34,806 nucleotides of DNA, from NCBI GenBank assembly GCA_029238945.1, contig JAQZBM010000003.1, positions 1 to 34,806 of the forward strand, in the 5' to 3' direction. Under the pieces are notes generated by a model, which worked only from the letters and a program-made list of their open reading frames with translations, made no database searches and was not told where the DNA came from. The position numbers and the translations under genes are program-made. Numbering within the stretch: position 1 is the first letter of the stretch; the number at the start of each line of letters is the position of its first letter. The DNA comes from Clostridia bacterium. Its GTDB lineage: Bacteria > Bacillota > Clostridia > Lutisporales > Lutisporaceae. This document shows, piece after piece, positions 15,990 to 23,562 of the stretch.

Positions 15990-16580
15990 ATGACAAACAA
16001 TGTATTGAGGTCACAGAGATTCAGCACAAGAAAGATAGCTGTCATCGGCATGCTTTCTGCTATAACAATCGTTATGGGAGCTTCCGGTATAGGCTTCATA
16101 CCTTTACCAACAGCAAAGGCAACTATAATGCACCTGCCGGTAATAATAGGTGCGATAATTGAAGGTCCTGTAGTAGGAGCTACTATAGGCTTGATATTCG
16201 GGCTTTTCAGCATATTCCAAAACATTACAAGCCCTTCACTTTTATCCTTTGCCTTTATAAATCCGCTGGTATCGGTACTGCCCAGAGTCTTAATAGGAAT
16301 TACATCCTACTATGGCTATAAGCTGTTCAGCAAGAAAAGCCAAACACTCAGCATCGGCTTGGGAGCAGCCATCGGATCTCTTACAAACACCTTTGGAGTT
16401 TTGACTATGATATATCTTATATATGCTGCACAGTATGCCGCTGCAAGAAATATTGACCCGGCTACAACAGCAAAGGTTATCTACGGTATAGCTCTTACAA
16501 ATGGTATACCTGAGGCAATAGTTTCTGTAGTAATCGTAACACCTATAGCAATAGCAATAAAAAGAGTTTTAAATAAATAG
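15990..16580 (+). CDS. ECF transporter S component (substrate-binding membrane subunit)
   Basis: The 196-residue protein has about six membrane segments and the S-component pattern GFIPLPTAKATIMHLPVIIG followed by EGPVVGATIGLIFGLFS, typical of energy-coupling-factor vitamin transporters. The polar N-terminus with RKIAVIGMLSA contacts the shared T/A units, whose genes are not here, so it is a group II (solitary) S component. The substrate is not certain; relatives with this motif are annotated for pantothenate, cobalamin or unknown vitamins. ATG 15990 is used with GGAGG 9 bases upstream. The 138-base leader after the hydrogenase operon has two small hairpins (near 15862-15880 and 15896-15920) but no riboswitch I can recognise and no clear terminator, so readthrough from hndD is possible. 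Confidence 0.88.
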   Translation: MTNNVLRSQRFSTRKIAVIGMLSAITIVMGASGIGFIPLPTAKATIMHLPVIIGAIIEGPVVGATIGLIFGLFSIFQNITSPSLLSFAFINPLVSVLPRVLIGITSYYGYKLFSKKSQTLSIGLGAAIGSLTNTFGVLTMIYLIYAAQYAAARNIDPATTAKVIYGIALTNGIPEAIVSVVIVTPIAIAIKRVLNK

Positions 16581-16586
16581 CTACAT

Positions 16587-16621
16587 AAAAAGGCTGTATT
16601 TCTCAGGATACAGCCTTTTTT
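16587..16621 (+). terminator. Intrinsic terminator after the ECF S component
   Basis: AAGGCTGTAT pairs with ATACAGCCTT over an 8-base loop, with A and T runs on either side (TTTTTT after the stem). It is a strong hairpin 7 bases after the stop codon. Confidence 0.92.
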
Positions 16622-16644
16622 CATGTGTATTACAGCCGTTTTAT

Positions 16645-16652
16645 GGTATAAT
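16645..16652 (+). promoter_or_regulatory. Extended -10 promoter for the small membrane protein gene
   Basis: TATAAT at 16647-16652 is preceded by TGG, giving the extended -10 TGGTATAAT, 34 bases before the ATG at 16687 and just after a terminator. No good -35 is present, as expected for extended -10 promoters. Confidence 0.55.
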
Positions 16653-16686
16653 ATACCACAAAACATAATAATAAGGGGGTCATATA

Positions 16687-16860
16687 ATGTCACACAGAGA
16701 CAGAAAATCAGGAGCAATTATAAAGAACGGCGTCGGCTTCGGAGCTTGCCTGGCAATGGTAATATCCTTCACCATGTGGAAGTCGGTGTTTTGGGCTATA
16801 TTACACGGACTGCTGGGCTGGATTTATGTTGTTTATTATCTGATAAAGTACGTATACTAG
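16687..16860 (+). CDS. Small membrane protein, 57 residues, function unknown
   Basis: A short frame begins MSHRDRKSGAIIKNGVGFG and ends in YYLIKYVY before TAG. It has a basic N-terminus, a hydrophobic stretch at about 14-28, and a second one at about 32-53 containing LHGLLGWIYVVYYL. Support for a real gene is the strong AAGGGGG site 7 bases before ATG, its own TGGTATAAT promoter, a terminator of the previous gene in front, and membrane-protein composition. The HGLLGWIYVVYYLI part looks like a small membrane protein often seen in clostridial genomes, but I cannot name it. A hairpin repeat follows. Confidence 0.72.
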   Translation: MSHRDRKSGAIIKNGVGFGACLAMVISFTMWKSVFWAILHGLLGWIYVVYYLIKYVY

Positions 16861-16900
16861 AAGTGGCCTGCTTAATTATATTTGCATCATTACAAGGTTC

Positions 16901-16926
16901 GGGACGCTGTGGGCAGCGTCCCCTAC
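16901..16926 (+). repeat. Dispersed hairpin repeat, copy 2 (GGGACGCTG subfamily)
   Basis: A perfect 9-bp stem GGGACGCTG/CAGCGTCCC (16901-16909 with 16914-16922) and TGGG loop is followed by CTACA. The same sequence with three changes occurs at 19470-19495. It lies between two genes and has no T-run, so it is not an ordinary terminator. Confidence 0.75.
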
Positions 16927-16959
16927 AAATATACTGTTTATAGAAAAGGAGGTATATAT

Positions 16960-17322
16960 ATGAATATAGGTTTTATTACAATTATAGTAAATTCTCTTGA
17001 CGAGACAATAAAGTTCTACCAGGAGGTTATGGATTTTAAGGTTGTAAGAAGATTCGGGGCAGGTCCTCAAATAGAGATTGCTTTTATGGCGGACAAGAAC
17101 GGCAGTCAGCTGGAGTTCATACAAAGAAGCGGTGAAAAGGCAGAACACAACGAACAAATTTCCATTGGCTTCAGCGTTGAGGATATTAATGCCACAGAGG
17201 ATTACTTAAAGAAACACAATGTGAATATAGTAGATGGCCCTACAACACTGCCAAGCGGTGTAAAGCTTATGCACGCTAGAGACTTAAACGGCGTAGCACT
17301 TGGTTTTGTGCAACAGCCATAG
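16960..17322 (+). CDS. VOC-fold (glyoxalase/bleomycin resistance superfamily) protein
   Basis: The 120-residue protein has two beta-alpha-beta-beta-beta modules: IGFITIIVNSLDETIKFYQE for the first and ISIGFSVEDINATEDYLKKH for the second, ending HARDLNGVALGFVQ. Length and layout are those of small lactoylglutathione lyase-like proteins. By eye, metal ligands expected in the family are largely replaced: Phe or Ile in the first strand, Ser in the third, Gly near the end. Only Glu in LEFIQ remains. So it may bind a ligand without metal catalysis. ATG 16960 follows AAAGGAGG at 7 bases; a longer frame into the upstream repeat is not used. A terminator follows. Confidence 0.85.
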   Translation: MNIGFITIIVNSLDETIKFYQEVMDFKVVRRFGAGPQIEIAFMADKNGSQLEFIQRSGEKAEHNEQISIGFSVEDINATEDYLKKHNVNIVDGPTTLPSGVKLMHARDLNGVALGFVQQP

Positions 17323-17329
17323 ATAATAC

Positions 17330-17352
17330 AAAGCCCGCAAACGCGGGCTTTT
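17330..17352 (+). terminator. Intrinsic terminator between convergent genes
   Basis: AAAGCCCGC/GCGGGCTTT (17330-17338 with 17343-17351) with AAAC loop is followed by TTATTGTTTT. It serves the VOC gene and may also act weakly for the SagB-type gene on the other strand. Confidence 0.88.
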
Positions 17353-17358
17353 ATTGTT

Positions 17359-18102
17359 TTAATACTTACCTACCGGTGCAAGATATACTGTGAATTCATC
17401 TATACCATCTGCACCGTTAAGTTCATCACAAAGCTTCTGGTCGTATGCTGCTATAGCACAGGTACCGCTTCCAACGGCTTCACATGCGAGATATAGGTTC
17501 TGGCATATATGTCCTGCATCCAGGAGCATAACCTTGTGCGCCTCATTCAAATACCTCCACTCGCCCCTATAGGGAATGCAGCTCCACAGGAAGGTAACGG
17601 CTGACTTTCCTACAAAAACCTGTCCCTGAACTGCATCGTTTGCCTTCTCTTCCAGATTATCAACTTCCTTGACAAGCATGAGCTGATGAGACAGTGCCAA
17701 GTATCGGTATACACCCTTTTTCAGCCCTTCTACCTTGAAAACCCACAGATAGGTCTCAAAGGGATGTCTGGCTCCCGCTGAGGGTACAGGTCTGAGAGTG
17801 CGATAATTGTCCTCTGATTTTTTATCCATGCCTTGGGTAGCCCACAGCAAGAAGGAAAGCTCCTTTAAGCTTATAGCTTCATCCTTATACTTTCTTTTGC
17901 TTCTTCTTCCCTTCAGGCATTCATATAAATCGGTTTTAGCAAACTCCATCTCTTGACGCTTCGGCAGGTCTATAATTAAGGCGCCTTCCGGAACCGGCTT
18001 CTGCAGCGGTGGCTGCGGCAATCCCTTCTCTTGGTCTGATTGTGTATCATCCTGATTGAATTCCGACATCATGAATCTTCTGTTTTCCTTAATCTTGTCC
18101 AT
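17359..18102 (-). CDS. SagB/ThcOx-type nitroreductase-family oxidoreductase
   Basis: The 247-residue protein has the FMN-binding nitroreductase pattern of the SagB group: RRSKRKY (66-72), ISLKELSFLLWATQG, PVPSAGARHPFETYL (106-120), then VYRY and a final YLAPVGK. The first 45 residues are polar and proline rich. In streptolysin S-type clusters SagB oxidises azolines to azoles in peptides, but many free-standing relatives have unknown substrates. No cyclodehydratase, precursor peptide or YcaO gene is nearby, so a peptide-modifying role is not supported here. ATG 18102 has AAGGGGTG upstream. It starts 31 bases after the second crcB gene and may share its transcript. Confidence 0.88.
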   Translation of the reverse strand: MDKIKENRRFMMSEFNQDDTQSDQEKGLPQPPLQKPVPEGALIIDLPKRQEMEFAKTDLYECLKGRRSKRKYKDEAISLKELSFLLWATQGMDKKSEDNYRTLRPVPSAGARHPFETYLWVFKVEGLKKGVYRYLALSHQLMLVKEVDNLEEKANDAVQGQVFVGKSAVTFLWSCIPYRGEWRYLNEAHKVMLLDAGHICQNLYLACEAVGSGTCAIAAYDQKLCDELNGADGIDEFTVYLAPVGKY

Positions 18103-18133
18103 ATACTACACCCCTTGTATATTAATTTATGAC

Positions 18134-18481
18134 CTAAAAGCAATAGTAGCCCGCGCCGAAGCCTATGACTCCCAGCACAAAGGTAGCTGTTACATATAAA
18201 GCTGCATTTAGATATTTATTGTTTTTAATCAAGTCAAAGCCTTCATACATGAAGGTGGAAAAGGTCGTGAAGGCTCCAAGGAAGCCCTCCCCCGCCAAAA
18301 GATACAGCTCTCCTGAGCTGAGTCTTGCGCTTACAATACCCAGCATAAATGCTCCGACTATATTTATAATGAAAGTGGCATAAGGGAATGCAGACTTAAT
18401 ATGTCTGTTAATCAGCCTGCCCGCTGAATAACGGGTCAAACTGCCCAGCATGCCGCCTATTCCTACAAGAAAAAGTGCCAT
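18134..18481 (-). CDS. crcB: Fluoride efflux channel subunit CrcB/FluC
   Basis: The 115-residue protein has four membrane segments and the Fluc signature: GIGGMLGSLTRY near the N-terminus, FIINIVGAFMLG in helix 2, and GFLGAFTTFSTF in helix 3 with its break and Phe-box residues. Fluc proteins are dual-topology or paired dimers that export fluoride passively. It lies 11 bases behind another crcB gene, and in Gram-positive bacteria such neighbours often encode two oppositely oriented subunits of a heterodimer. No fluoride riboswitch was recognised upstream of the pair. Confidence 0.93.
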   Translation of the reverse strand: MALFLVGIGGMLGSLTRYSAGRLINRHIKSAFPYATFIINIVGAFMLGIVSARLSSGELYLLAGEGFLGAFTTFSTFMYEGFDLIKNNKYLNAALYVTATFVLGVIGFGAGYYCF

Positions 18482-18492
18482 CCTGCCTCCTC

Positions 18493-18894
18493 CTAATCTT
18501 CAGTTTCCTCCAAAGTCAGCATCAGTCTTTGGCCCAGCTCAGCCCCTATAAATACTGCTGTCAGTCCTAAGACTACAGTCAAGAATAAATACAGCATGAC
18601 TGACCCTATGCTTCCGTCAGATATTTTCAGCATAATTTCTTTACTGATGGTGGAAAAGGTTGTAAATGCACCAAGAAAACCTGTTGTGATTCCCAGTCTC
18701 TCTTCTTCCTTCAGCCTAAGGGCATCTGCCGATACAGTTATGAAAAAACCCAGCAGCAGGCTGCCTGCTATATTTATTATCAAAGTATTTATCGGCAACC
18801 CTTCTACAGACATGGGCGGCTCTATCAGCCTTATTAAAAATCTCAGAACTGCACCGACGAAGCCCCCAATGGCAATTAATATATATTTCCTCAT
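18493..18894 (-). CDS. crcB: Fluoride efflux channel subunit CrcB/FluC
   Basis: The 133-residue protein contains IGGFVGAVLRFLIR, LIINIAGSLLLGFF and GFLGAFTTFSTISKE, the conserved elements of the fluoride channel family, in four membrane helices. It is somewhat longer than its partner, with an acidic tail (LEETED). The ATG follows GTGAGGAGC. It is the first of the two crcB genes; the 93 bases upstream to the methyltransferase gene include a weak hairpin that may terminate the latter. Expected partner in a Fluc heterodimer is the product of 18134-18481. Confidence 0.93.
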   Translation of the reverse strand: MRKYILIAIGGFVGAVLRFLIRLIEPPMSVEGLPINTLIINIAGSLLLGFFITVSADALRLKEEERLGITTGFLGAFTTFSTISKEIMLKISDGSIGSVMLYLFLTVVLGLTAVFIGAELGQRLMLTLEETED

Positions 18895-18950
18895 GGCTTG
18901 CTCCTCACTTCCCGGTTACTAAACAGTCTCAAATGTTATTTCGGCATAGT

Positions 18951-18980
18951 GTAAAAGCAGGAGAAGCATAGCCCCCTGCC
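18951..18980 (-). terminator. Possible terminator after the methyltransferase gene
   Basis: On the minus strand GCAGG (18979-18975) and CCTGC (18961-18957) form a 5-bp outer stem with an imperfect inner part, followed by TTTTAC. The stem is weak. Confidence 0.4.
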
Positions 18981-18987
18981 CTTTAAT

Positions 18988-19446
18988 CTATATATTGCTT
19001 TTCTCATGCTGCAGCAGCCATTCCTTGCGCCATATGCCGCCTGCGTAGCCTGTCATCTCGCCCTTTGAACCTACTATTCTGTGACAGGGTATAATTATGG
19101 CAATCTTATTTTTATTGTTAGCTCCGCCTACAGCCCTGCTTGCTTTCTCATTTCCTACTGCCTTGGCTATATCACCATAGGATGCAGTATTGCCGTAGGG
19201 AACCTTCTGAAGCTGCTGCCATACACCTTTTTGAAACTCTGTGCCCTTTAGCTTCAGCTCCAGGTCAAAAGCCTTTCTTTTGCCTTTGAAGTATTCATCC
19301 AGCTGAGTCAAAGCCCTCTTGAGCACCTCAGGTGCTTTGTCATGAGCTTGCCCCATTTCTTCCACAAACTCAAGCTCCAATATGCTGCTTTCATCTGATA
19401 CAATCTCAATACTTCCTATAGGTGAGCTGTAATACGCCTTATACAT
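18988..19446 (-). CDS. ogt: Methylated-DNA-protein-cysteine methyltransferase
   Basis: The 152-residue protein has the active-site motif IIIPCHRIVG with acceptor Cys121 and the helix-turn-helix region VPYGNTASYGDIAKAVG plus KASRAVGGANNKN. It moves a methyl group from O6-methylguanine in DNA to its own cysteine, a one-time repair reaction. Length matches Ogt/MGMT of Firmicutes. ATG 19444-19446 follows AGGAGG at 7 bases; a frame running 51 bases longer is artificial, because it passes through the repeat at 19470-19495. It stands downstream of glnS with only the repeat in between. Confidence 0.94.
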   Translation of the reverse strand: MYKAYYSSPIGSIEIVSDESSILELEFVEEMGQAHDKAPEVLKRALTQLDEYFKGKRKAFDLELKLKGTEFQKGVWQQLQKVPYGNTASYGDIAKAVGNEKASRAVGGANNKNKIAIIIPCHRIVGSKGEMTGYAGGIWRKEWLLQHEKSNI

Positions 19447-19469
19447 TTTCCGACCTCCTAAAAACGTGA

Positions 19470-19495
19470 GGGACGCTGTAGGCAGCATCCCCTGC
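19470..19495 (+). repeat. Dispersed hairpin repeat, copy 3 (GGGACGCTG subfamily)
   Basis: GGGACGCTG (19470-19478) and CAGCATCCC (19483-19491) form a 9-bp stem with one G-T pair, loop TAGG, followed by CTGCA. It differs from copy 2 (16901-16926) at three of about 27 positions. It fills the gap between glnS and ogt. Confidence 0.7.
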
Positions 19496-19498
19496 ATG

Positions 19499-21154
19499 TT
19501 ATTTCTTTATCTCGAAGGAGCTCTTCAAGGATACAATTCTGTTGAATACCGGCTTATCCTTAGTTGTATACTTGGTATCAACATTGAAATAGCCGTGTCT
19601 TATGAACTGGAACTTATCCTGAGGCTTGGCATCCTTCAGATATGGCTCCACATATCCCTGCAGTATTTTAAGAGAATTTGGATTTACCTGCTCCAGGAAG
19701 TTCTTGCTGTCGCTTTCATCCTCTTCCAGTATCAGAGGTTCATATAACCTGAATTCTGCCGGTACAGCATGCTTTGCATCTACCCAGTGCAGAGTGCCCT
19801 TTACCTTTCTTGCATTGAAGCCGCTTCCGCTCTTTGTCTCAGGGTCATAGGTACAATGTATCTCTGTCACATTTCCCTTCTCGTCCTTTATAACTTCGTT
19901 GCACTTTATGAAGTATGCATGCTTCAGTCTTACCTCGTTGCCCGGGAACAGTCTGAAATATTTGTTCGGAGGGTTCTCCATGAAATCCTCCTGCTCTATA
20001 TAAAGCTCTCTTCCGAAGGGTATCTGCCTGCTGCCTGCTTCAGGATTCTCAGGATTGTTCTCTGCATCCAGCATTTCAGTCTCTCCTTCAGGATAGTTTG
20101 TTATAACCACCTTGAGAGGTCTCATTACGCCCATTGTAGTAGGTGCCTTTGGCTTAAGGTCTTCTCTTATGAAATGCTCCAGCATCTGCGCATCTACTGT
20201 ACTGTTTGTTTTGGCTACGCCTATCTCACGGCAGAAGCTCCTAATTGCGTCAGGAGTGTAGCCTCTTCTTCTAAGACCTGCAATAGTAGGCATGCGGGGA
20301 TCATCCCAGCCGTCTACAACCTTCTCATCCACCAAAAGCTTAAGCTTTCTCTTGCTCATCACTGTGTTTGTCATATTTAGTCTTGCAAACTCAATTTGCT
20401 GAGGCTGGCTCTCCATCTCGCACTCTTGTACCACCCAGTCGTACAGAGGTCTGTGGTCCTCAAATTCCAAGGTACAGATGGAGTGAGTAATGCCTTCTAT
20501 AGCATCCTCCAAAGGATGTGCAAAGTCATACATAGGGTAAATGCACCATTTGTCCCCGGTGTTATGATGTGATGCATGAGCTATTCTATAAATTATGGGG
20601 TCTCTCATATTTATGTTTGGAGAGCTCATATCGATTTTTGCCCTGAGCACCTTCTCGCCGTCGGCAAACTCTCCCTTTCTCATTCTCTCAAAAAGCTCCA
20701 GATTCTCTTCCGCGCTTCTATTTCTATATGGACTTTCCTTGCCGGGCTCGGTCAGATTACCCCGCATCTCCCTGATTTCCTCAGGAGTCAAGTCACAGAC
20801 ATAGGCCTTGCCCTTCTTAATAAGCAGGACTGCTCTATTATACATTTCCTCAAAGTAGTCTGAGGCAAAGTACAGGTTTTCCCACTCAAAGCCCAGCCAT
20901 CTGACGTCTTCCTCAATGGATTCCACGTACTCAGTATCCTCTTTGACAGGATTTGTATCGTCAAATCTGAGGTTGGTCTTGCCTTTGAACTCATCAGCCA
21001 GCTCAAAATTCAGCACTATTGATTTGGCATGACCTATATGCAGATAGCCGTTTGGTTCAGGCGGAAACCTGGTTATTACCTCCTTGCGCTTACCTGATTC
21101 AAGATCTTCTATAACGATATTCTTAATGAAATTTGAAGAAGCTTTTGCTTCCAT
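19499..21154 (-). CDS. glnS: Glutaminyl-tRNA synthetase
   Basis: The 551-residue class I synthetase has the signature [15 protein letters not shown] (31-45, HIGH at 39-42) and a KMSKS variant VMSKRKL, with the Gln-specific features [27 protein letters not shown] and a C-terminal two-beta-barrel anticodon domain. It charges tRNA-Gln directly; many Clostridia use GatCAB amidation instead, so its presence is a minority trait that often reflects transfer from proteobacteria. Length is full. AGAGGTG precedes the ATG. A TATAAT on the minus strand at 21227-21222 could be its -10 box. No T-box leader (no TGGNACCGCG) is in the 112-base upstream gap. Confidence 0.96.
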   Translation of the reverse strand: MEAKASSNFIKNIVIEDLESGKRKEVITRFPPEPNGYLHIGHAKSIVLNFELADEFKGKTNLRFDDTNPVKEDTEYVESIEEDVRWLGFEWENLYFASDYFEEMYNRAVLLIKKGKAYVCDLTPEEIREMRGNLTEPGKESPYRNRSAEENLELFERMRKGEFADGEKVLRAKIDMSSPNINMRDPIIYRIAHASHHNTGDKWCIYPMYDFAHPLEDAIEGITHSICTLEFEDHRPLYDWVVQECEMESQPQQIEFARLNMTNTVMSKRKLKLLVDEKVVDGWDDPRMPTIAGLRRRGYTPDAIRSFCREIGVAKTNSTVDAQMLEHFIREDLKPKAPTTMGVMRPLKVVITNYPEGETEMLDAENNPENPEAGSRQIPFGRELYIEQEDFMENPPNKYFRLFPGNEVRLKHAYFIKCNEVIKDEKGNVTEIHCTYDPETKSGSGFNARKVKGTLHWVDAKHAVPAEFRLYEPLILEEDESDSKNFLEQVNPNSLKILQGYVEPYLKDAKPQDKFQFIRHGYFNVDTKYTTKDKPVFNRIVSLKSSFEIKK

Positions 21155-21266
21155 AACAACACCTCTTTTATCTTTAATTTTCTATATATTTCGTGCTATA
21201 TTTACGTACTTAATATTCTACATTATACGTCGTCCACTGACATTATTTTTACTGTTTATGTCTTAA

Positions 21267-22424
21267 TTATTCCTCTGCCACCTTAATGAATCTTGTAAGC
21301 AGCAGGTTTATGACTGCAATTCCTGCTCCCAGTGCAAATACCATTTCATATCCGAAGGCTTCCCACACAAGGCCACCCAACCAAGGAACCACCATGGAAA
21401 CCATATGATCCAAGCTTATTCCCATTGAAAGGGTGGGCGATACATCCTCAGGGCTTAAGGCTATTTTCTTAAGATAAGTAGATCTCGCCATACCCGCCGC
21501 TATAAGCAGCTGGTCCAGGATATAGCAGGCAGCGGTTATTATCAGGGCAGTCTCCGCATTAAACCCCAGATGTCCTGCCACAGCATAGCCCATACATACT
21601 CCGATAAGCAGTATAGCCTCTGCTGCCAGTACAAATCTCTCACCCTTTTTATCAATCATAGTGCCCACAAGAGGCTTGAAGAATATACCTATACCGGCTA
21701 CAATAAAGCCCAGCATCGCAAACGTGGTAACCCCTTGGCTGAATACCTTAATAAGCACCCAAGGTCCAAAGGTTATAAAAATCTGCTTTCTTGCCCCATA
21801 TAGAATGCTCAGCCAATAGAACAAGCTGTACCTCTTTTTGAGGAACAGTCTCTTGCCTGTTAGCTTGCTCTTATGCGGAGTCATCCTAAATATAAGTATG
21901 GCAGATGCCAGAAAGGCTAAAGCTCCTACTGTGTAAGCTATCGGATAGCTTACCTTTACAAGTCTGAAGAGCAAGGCCGTAGCCAAGCTTGTTACCAGGA
22001 AGGCAGCAGTGTTCACGCCATTAATCCTTCCCAATATCTTTCCCATGTTGTTCTTATCAGCCAGGCTCATGCCTATACTGTTTGATACGGGAAGATATAG
22101 ATGCTGTCCCATACTGTATACAGTCATCCATATCATCATTACCCCGAAGCTCTTTGACATATATCCCAGGCCTATCATACCTACAGCCGCCAATATGTTT
22201 GCTACTGATGCTATACGTACATCTCCCAATGCAAATAATACGCCTGATACAAGCACAACCAGAAAACCCGGAAACTCTCTGGGAAACTCCAGTATAGTAC
22301 GCTGCGAAACCGTTATATCAAAGGTATCGTTAAGAAAATTGTTAAATACTGATGAGTCAATGCTTTGACTTATGCCCAAAAAAGCACTGGCAATAAGGAA
22401 TAGAATTAAGTCCCTGTTTTTCAA
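21267..22424 (-). CDS. Major facilitator superfamily transporter
   Basis: The 385-residue protein has about 12 membrane segments, with a charged loop near the middle (RMTPHKSKLTGKRLFLKKRYS) separating the two halves and a GTMIDKKGERF loop typical of MFS helices 8-9. It resembles permeases of unknown substrate. A TTG start at 22422-22424 is preferred because GGGGGTG lies 5 bases upstream, giving MKNRDLILFLIASAF; a TTG 24 bases further upstream has no ribosome site. It is divergent from the degV gene across a 236-base region that is AT rich without a clear motif. Confidence 0.85.
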   Translation of the reverse strand: MKNRDLILFLIASAFLGISQSIDSSVFNNFLNDTFDITVSQRTILEFPREFPGFLVVLVSGVLFALGDVRIASVANILAAVGMIGLGYMSKSFGVMMIWMTVYSMGQHLYLPVSNSIGMSLADKNNMGKILGRINGVNTAAFLVTSLATALLFRLVKVSYPIAYTVGALAFLASAILIFRMTPHKSKLTGKRLFLKKRYSLFYWLSILYGARKQIFITFGPWVLIKVFSQGVTTFAMLGFIVAGIGIFFKPLVGTMIDKKGERFVLAAEAILLIGVCMGYAVAGHLGFNAETALIITAACYILDQLLIAAGMARSTYLKKIALSPEDVSPTLSMGISLDHMVSMVVPWLGGLVWEAFGYEMVFALGAGIAVINLLLTRFIKVAEE

Positions 22425-22660
22425 TTCGGCACCCCCACAAAAATACAATACAGCTTTTCTATTTATCCGTACATAATATCTAATACCAATAATATAATAA
22501 CATAATGTGGAGTAGCAGTCATCTGTTTATAAATCGCACAAAATACAGGTTATTTAATACAAGTAGGAACATCTGATTTACCTATTTCCAAATCCTAATA
22601 TTTACTTTTTATCAATAAGATAGTAACATATAAATAAATACAAGCAGAAAGGAAAATATT

Positions 22661-23509
22661 ATGAGTAAAATAAAGCTTTTTGCCGATAGCACATGTGATA
22701 TGCCAGTTGAATTACTTGAGAAATATGATATTTCCGTGGTACCGCTTTATGTACATTTCAATGACGATTCCTTTAAGGACAAAATAGAAATAAATACACA
22801 AGGACTGTATCAAAAGGTAACTGAGTATAATACACTTCCAGCTACTGCAGCTCCTTCACCGGGAGACTTCTACAGCGCTTTTAAGCCCTTTGTAGAAGAG
22901 GGAAGGGAGATATTGTACGTAGGAATTTCCTCCTTAATATCCTCCACAGTTCAGAATGCAACTATTGCAAAGAATGACTTTGAGGATGCCAAGATTGAGA
23001 TAGTGGATTCATATAACCTTTCCAATGGTTCAGCCTTACTGCTTATGAAGGCTGCAGACTATATCGAAGAGGGGCTTAGTCTGGAGGAAATAGCTGATAA
23101 GCTGAGAGGTATTGCACCTAAGCTCAGAACAATATTTGCAGTTGATACCATGGATTATCTTTACAAAGGCGGCAGATGCAGTTCAATGCAGTATTTCTTC
23201 GGAAGCCTTTTGAAAATCCATCCTATCATACAGATGGTAGACGGTAAGATGATTGTAGCAGAAAAGGTTCGCGGAAAAATGGAGAAAGCTCTGGATTATA
23301 TGATAGAGGATGCTCTGGAAAGAAAGGACCGAATCGACTCCAACAGAATTTTCTTCCCGAACTCCATGGCTGAAGACAGTGTAAACTACATAATAGCAGC
23401 TCTGGAAAAGGAGCTTGATAATCCTCAATTTATAATAGCAGAAACAGGCTGTGTAGTATCCAGCCACTGCGGTCCCGGCGGACTTGGTATTATATATCTG
23501 GAAAAGTAA
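22661..23509 (+). CDS. DegV family fatty acid-binding protein
   Basis: The 282-residue protein begins KIKLFADSTCDMPVELLEKY, then VVPLYVHFNDDSFKDK, the TAAPSPGDF loop that contacts the fatty acid carboxylate in this family, an ISSLISSTVQNA helix start, and the C-terminal SSHCGPGGLGIIYLEK. DegV/FakB proteins bind long-chain fatty acids; FakB forms act with FakA kinase to phosphorylate exogenous fatty acids for phospholipid synthesis. FakA is not in the window, so the exact role is open. AGAAAGGAAA lies before the ATG. The gene is alone, divergent from the MFS gene and convergent with the SLC13-like gene, with a strong terminator after it. Confidence 0.94.
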   Translation: MSKIKLFADSTCDMPVELLEKYDISVVPLYVHFNDDSFKDKIEINTQGLYQKVTEYNTLPATAAPSPGDFYSAFKPFVEEGREILYVGISSLISSTVQNATIAKNDFEDAKIEIVDSYNLSNGSALLLMKAADYIEEGLSLEEIADKLRGIAPKLRTIFAVDTMDYLYKGGRCSSMQYFFGSLLKIHPIIQMVDGKMIVAEKVRGKMEKALDYMIEDALERKDRIDSNRIFFPNSMAEDSVNYIIAALEKELDNPQFIIAETGCVVSSHCGPGGLGIIYLEK

Positions 23510-23521
23510 TGAAAAAACTAG

Positions 23522-23556
23522 GACCATGTACTCAAAATACATGGTCTTTTCTTTTT
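23522..23556 (+). terminator. Intrinsic terminator after degV
   Basis: GACCATGTA (23522-23530) pairs with TACATGGTC (23538-23546) over a 7-base loop, followed by TTTTCTTTTT. It sits between convergent genes. Confidence 0.92.
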
Positions 23557-23562
23557 AAAAAT

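Noticed and set aside
17359-18102. RiPP biosynthesis cluster around the SagB-type gene
   Set aside because: No YcaO, precursor peptide or maturation protease is within several kilobases.
18895-18987. Fluoride riboswitch before the crcB pair
   Set aside because: The conserved pseudoknot pattern was not found by eye; the only hairpin is a weak one better read as the terminator of ogt.
19447-19497. N-terminal extension of the methyltransferase
   Set aside because: The extra codons come from the dispersed repeat and there is no ribosome site; a strong AGGAGG precedes ATG 19446.
19769-20380. 203-residue open frame antisense to glnS
   Set aside because: It lies fully opposite a conserved synthetase, is rich in Cys and Leu as expected of shadow frames, and has no recognisable domain.
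21155-21266. T-box leader in front of glnS
   Set aside because: The gap is only 112 bases and has no T-box core sequence and no terminator hairpin with T-run.
22009-22368. Open frame on the plus strand opposite the MFS gene
   Set aside because: It is an antisense shadow with proline/isoleucine/threonine-rich composition from reverse membrane-protein codons and has no ribosome site.
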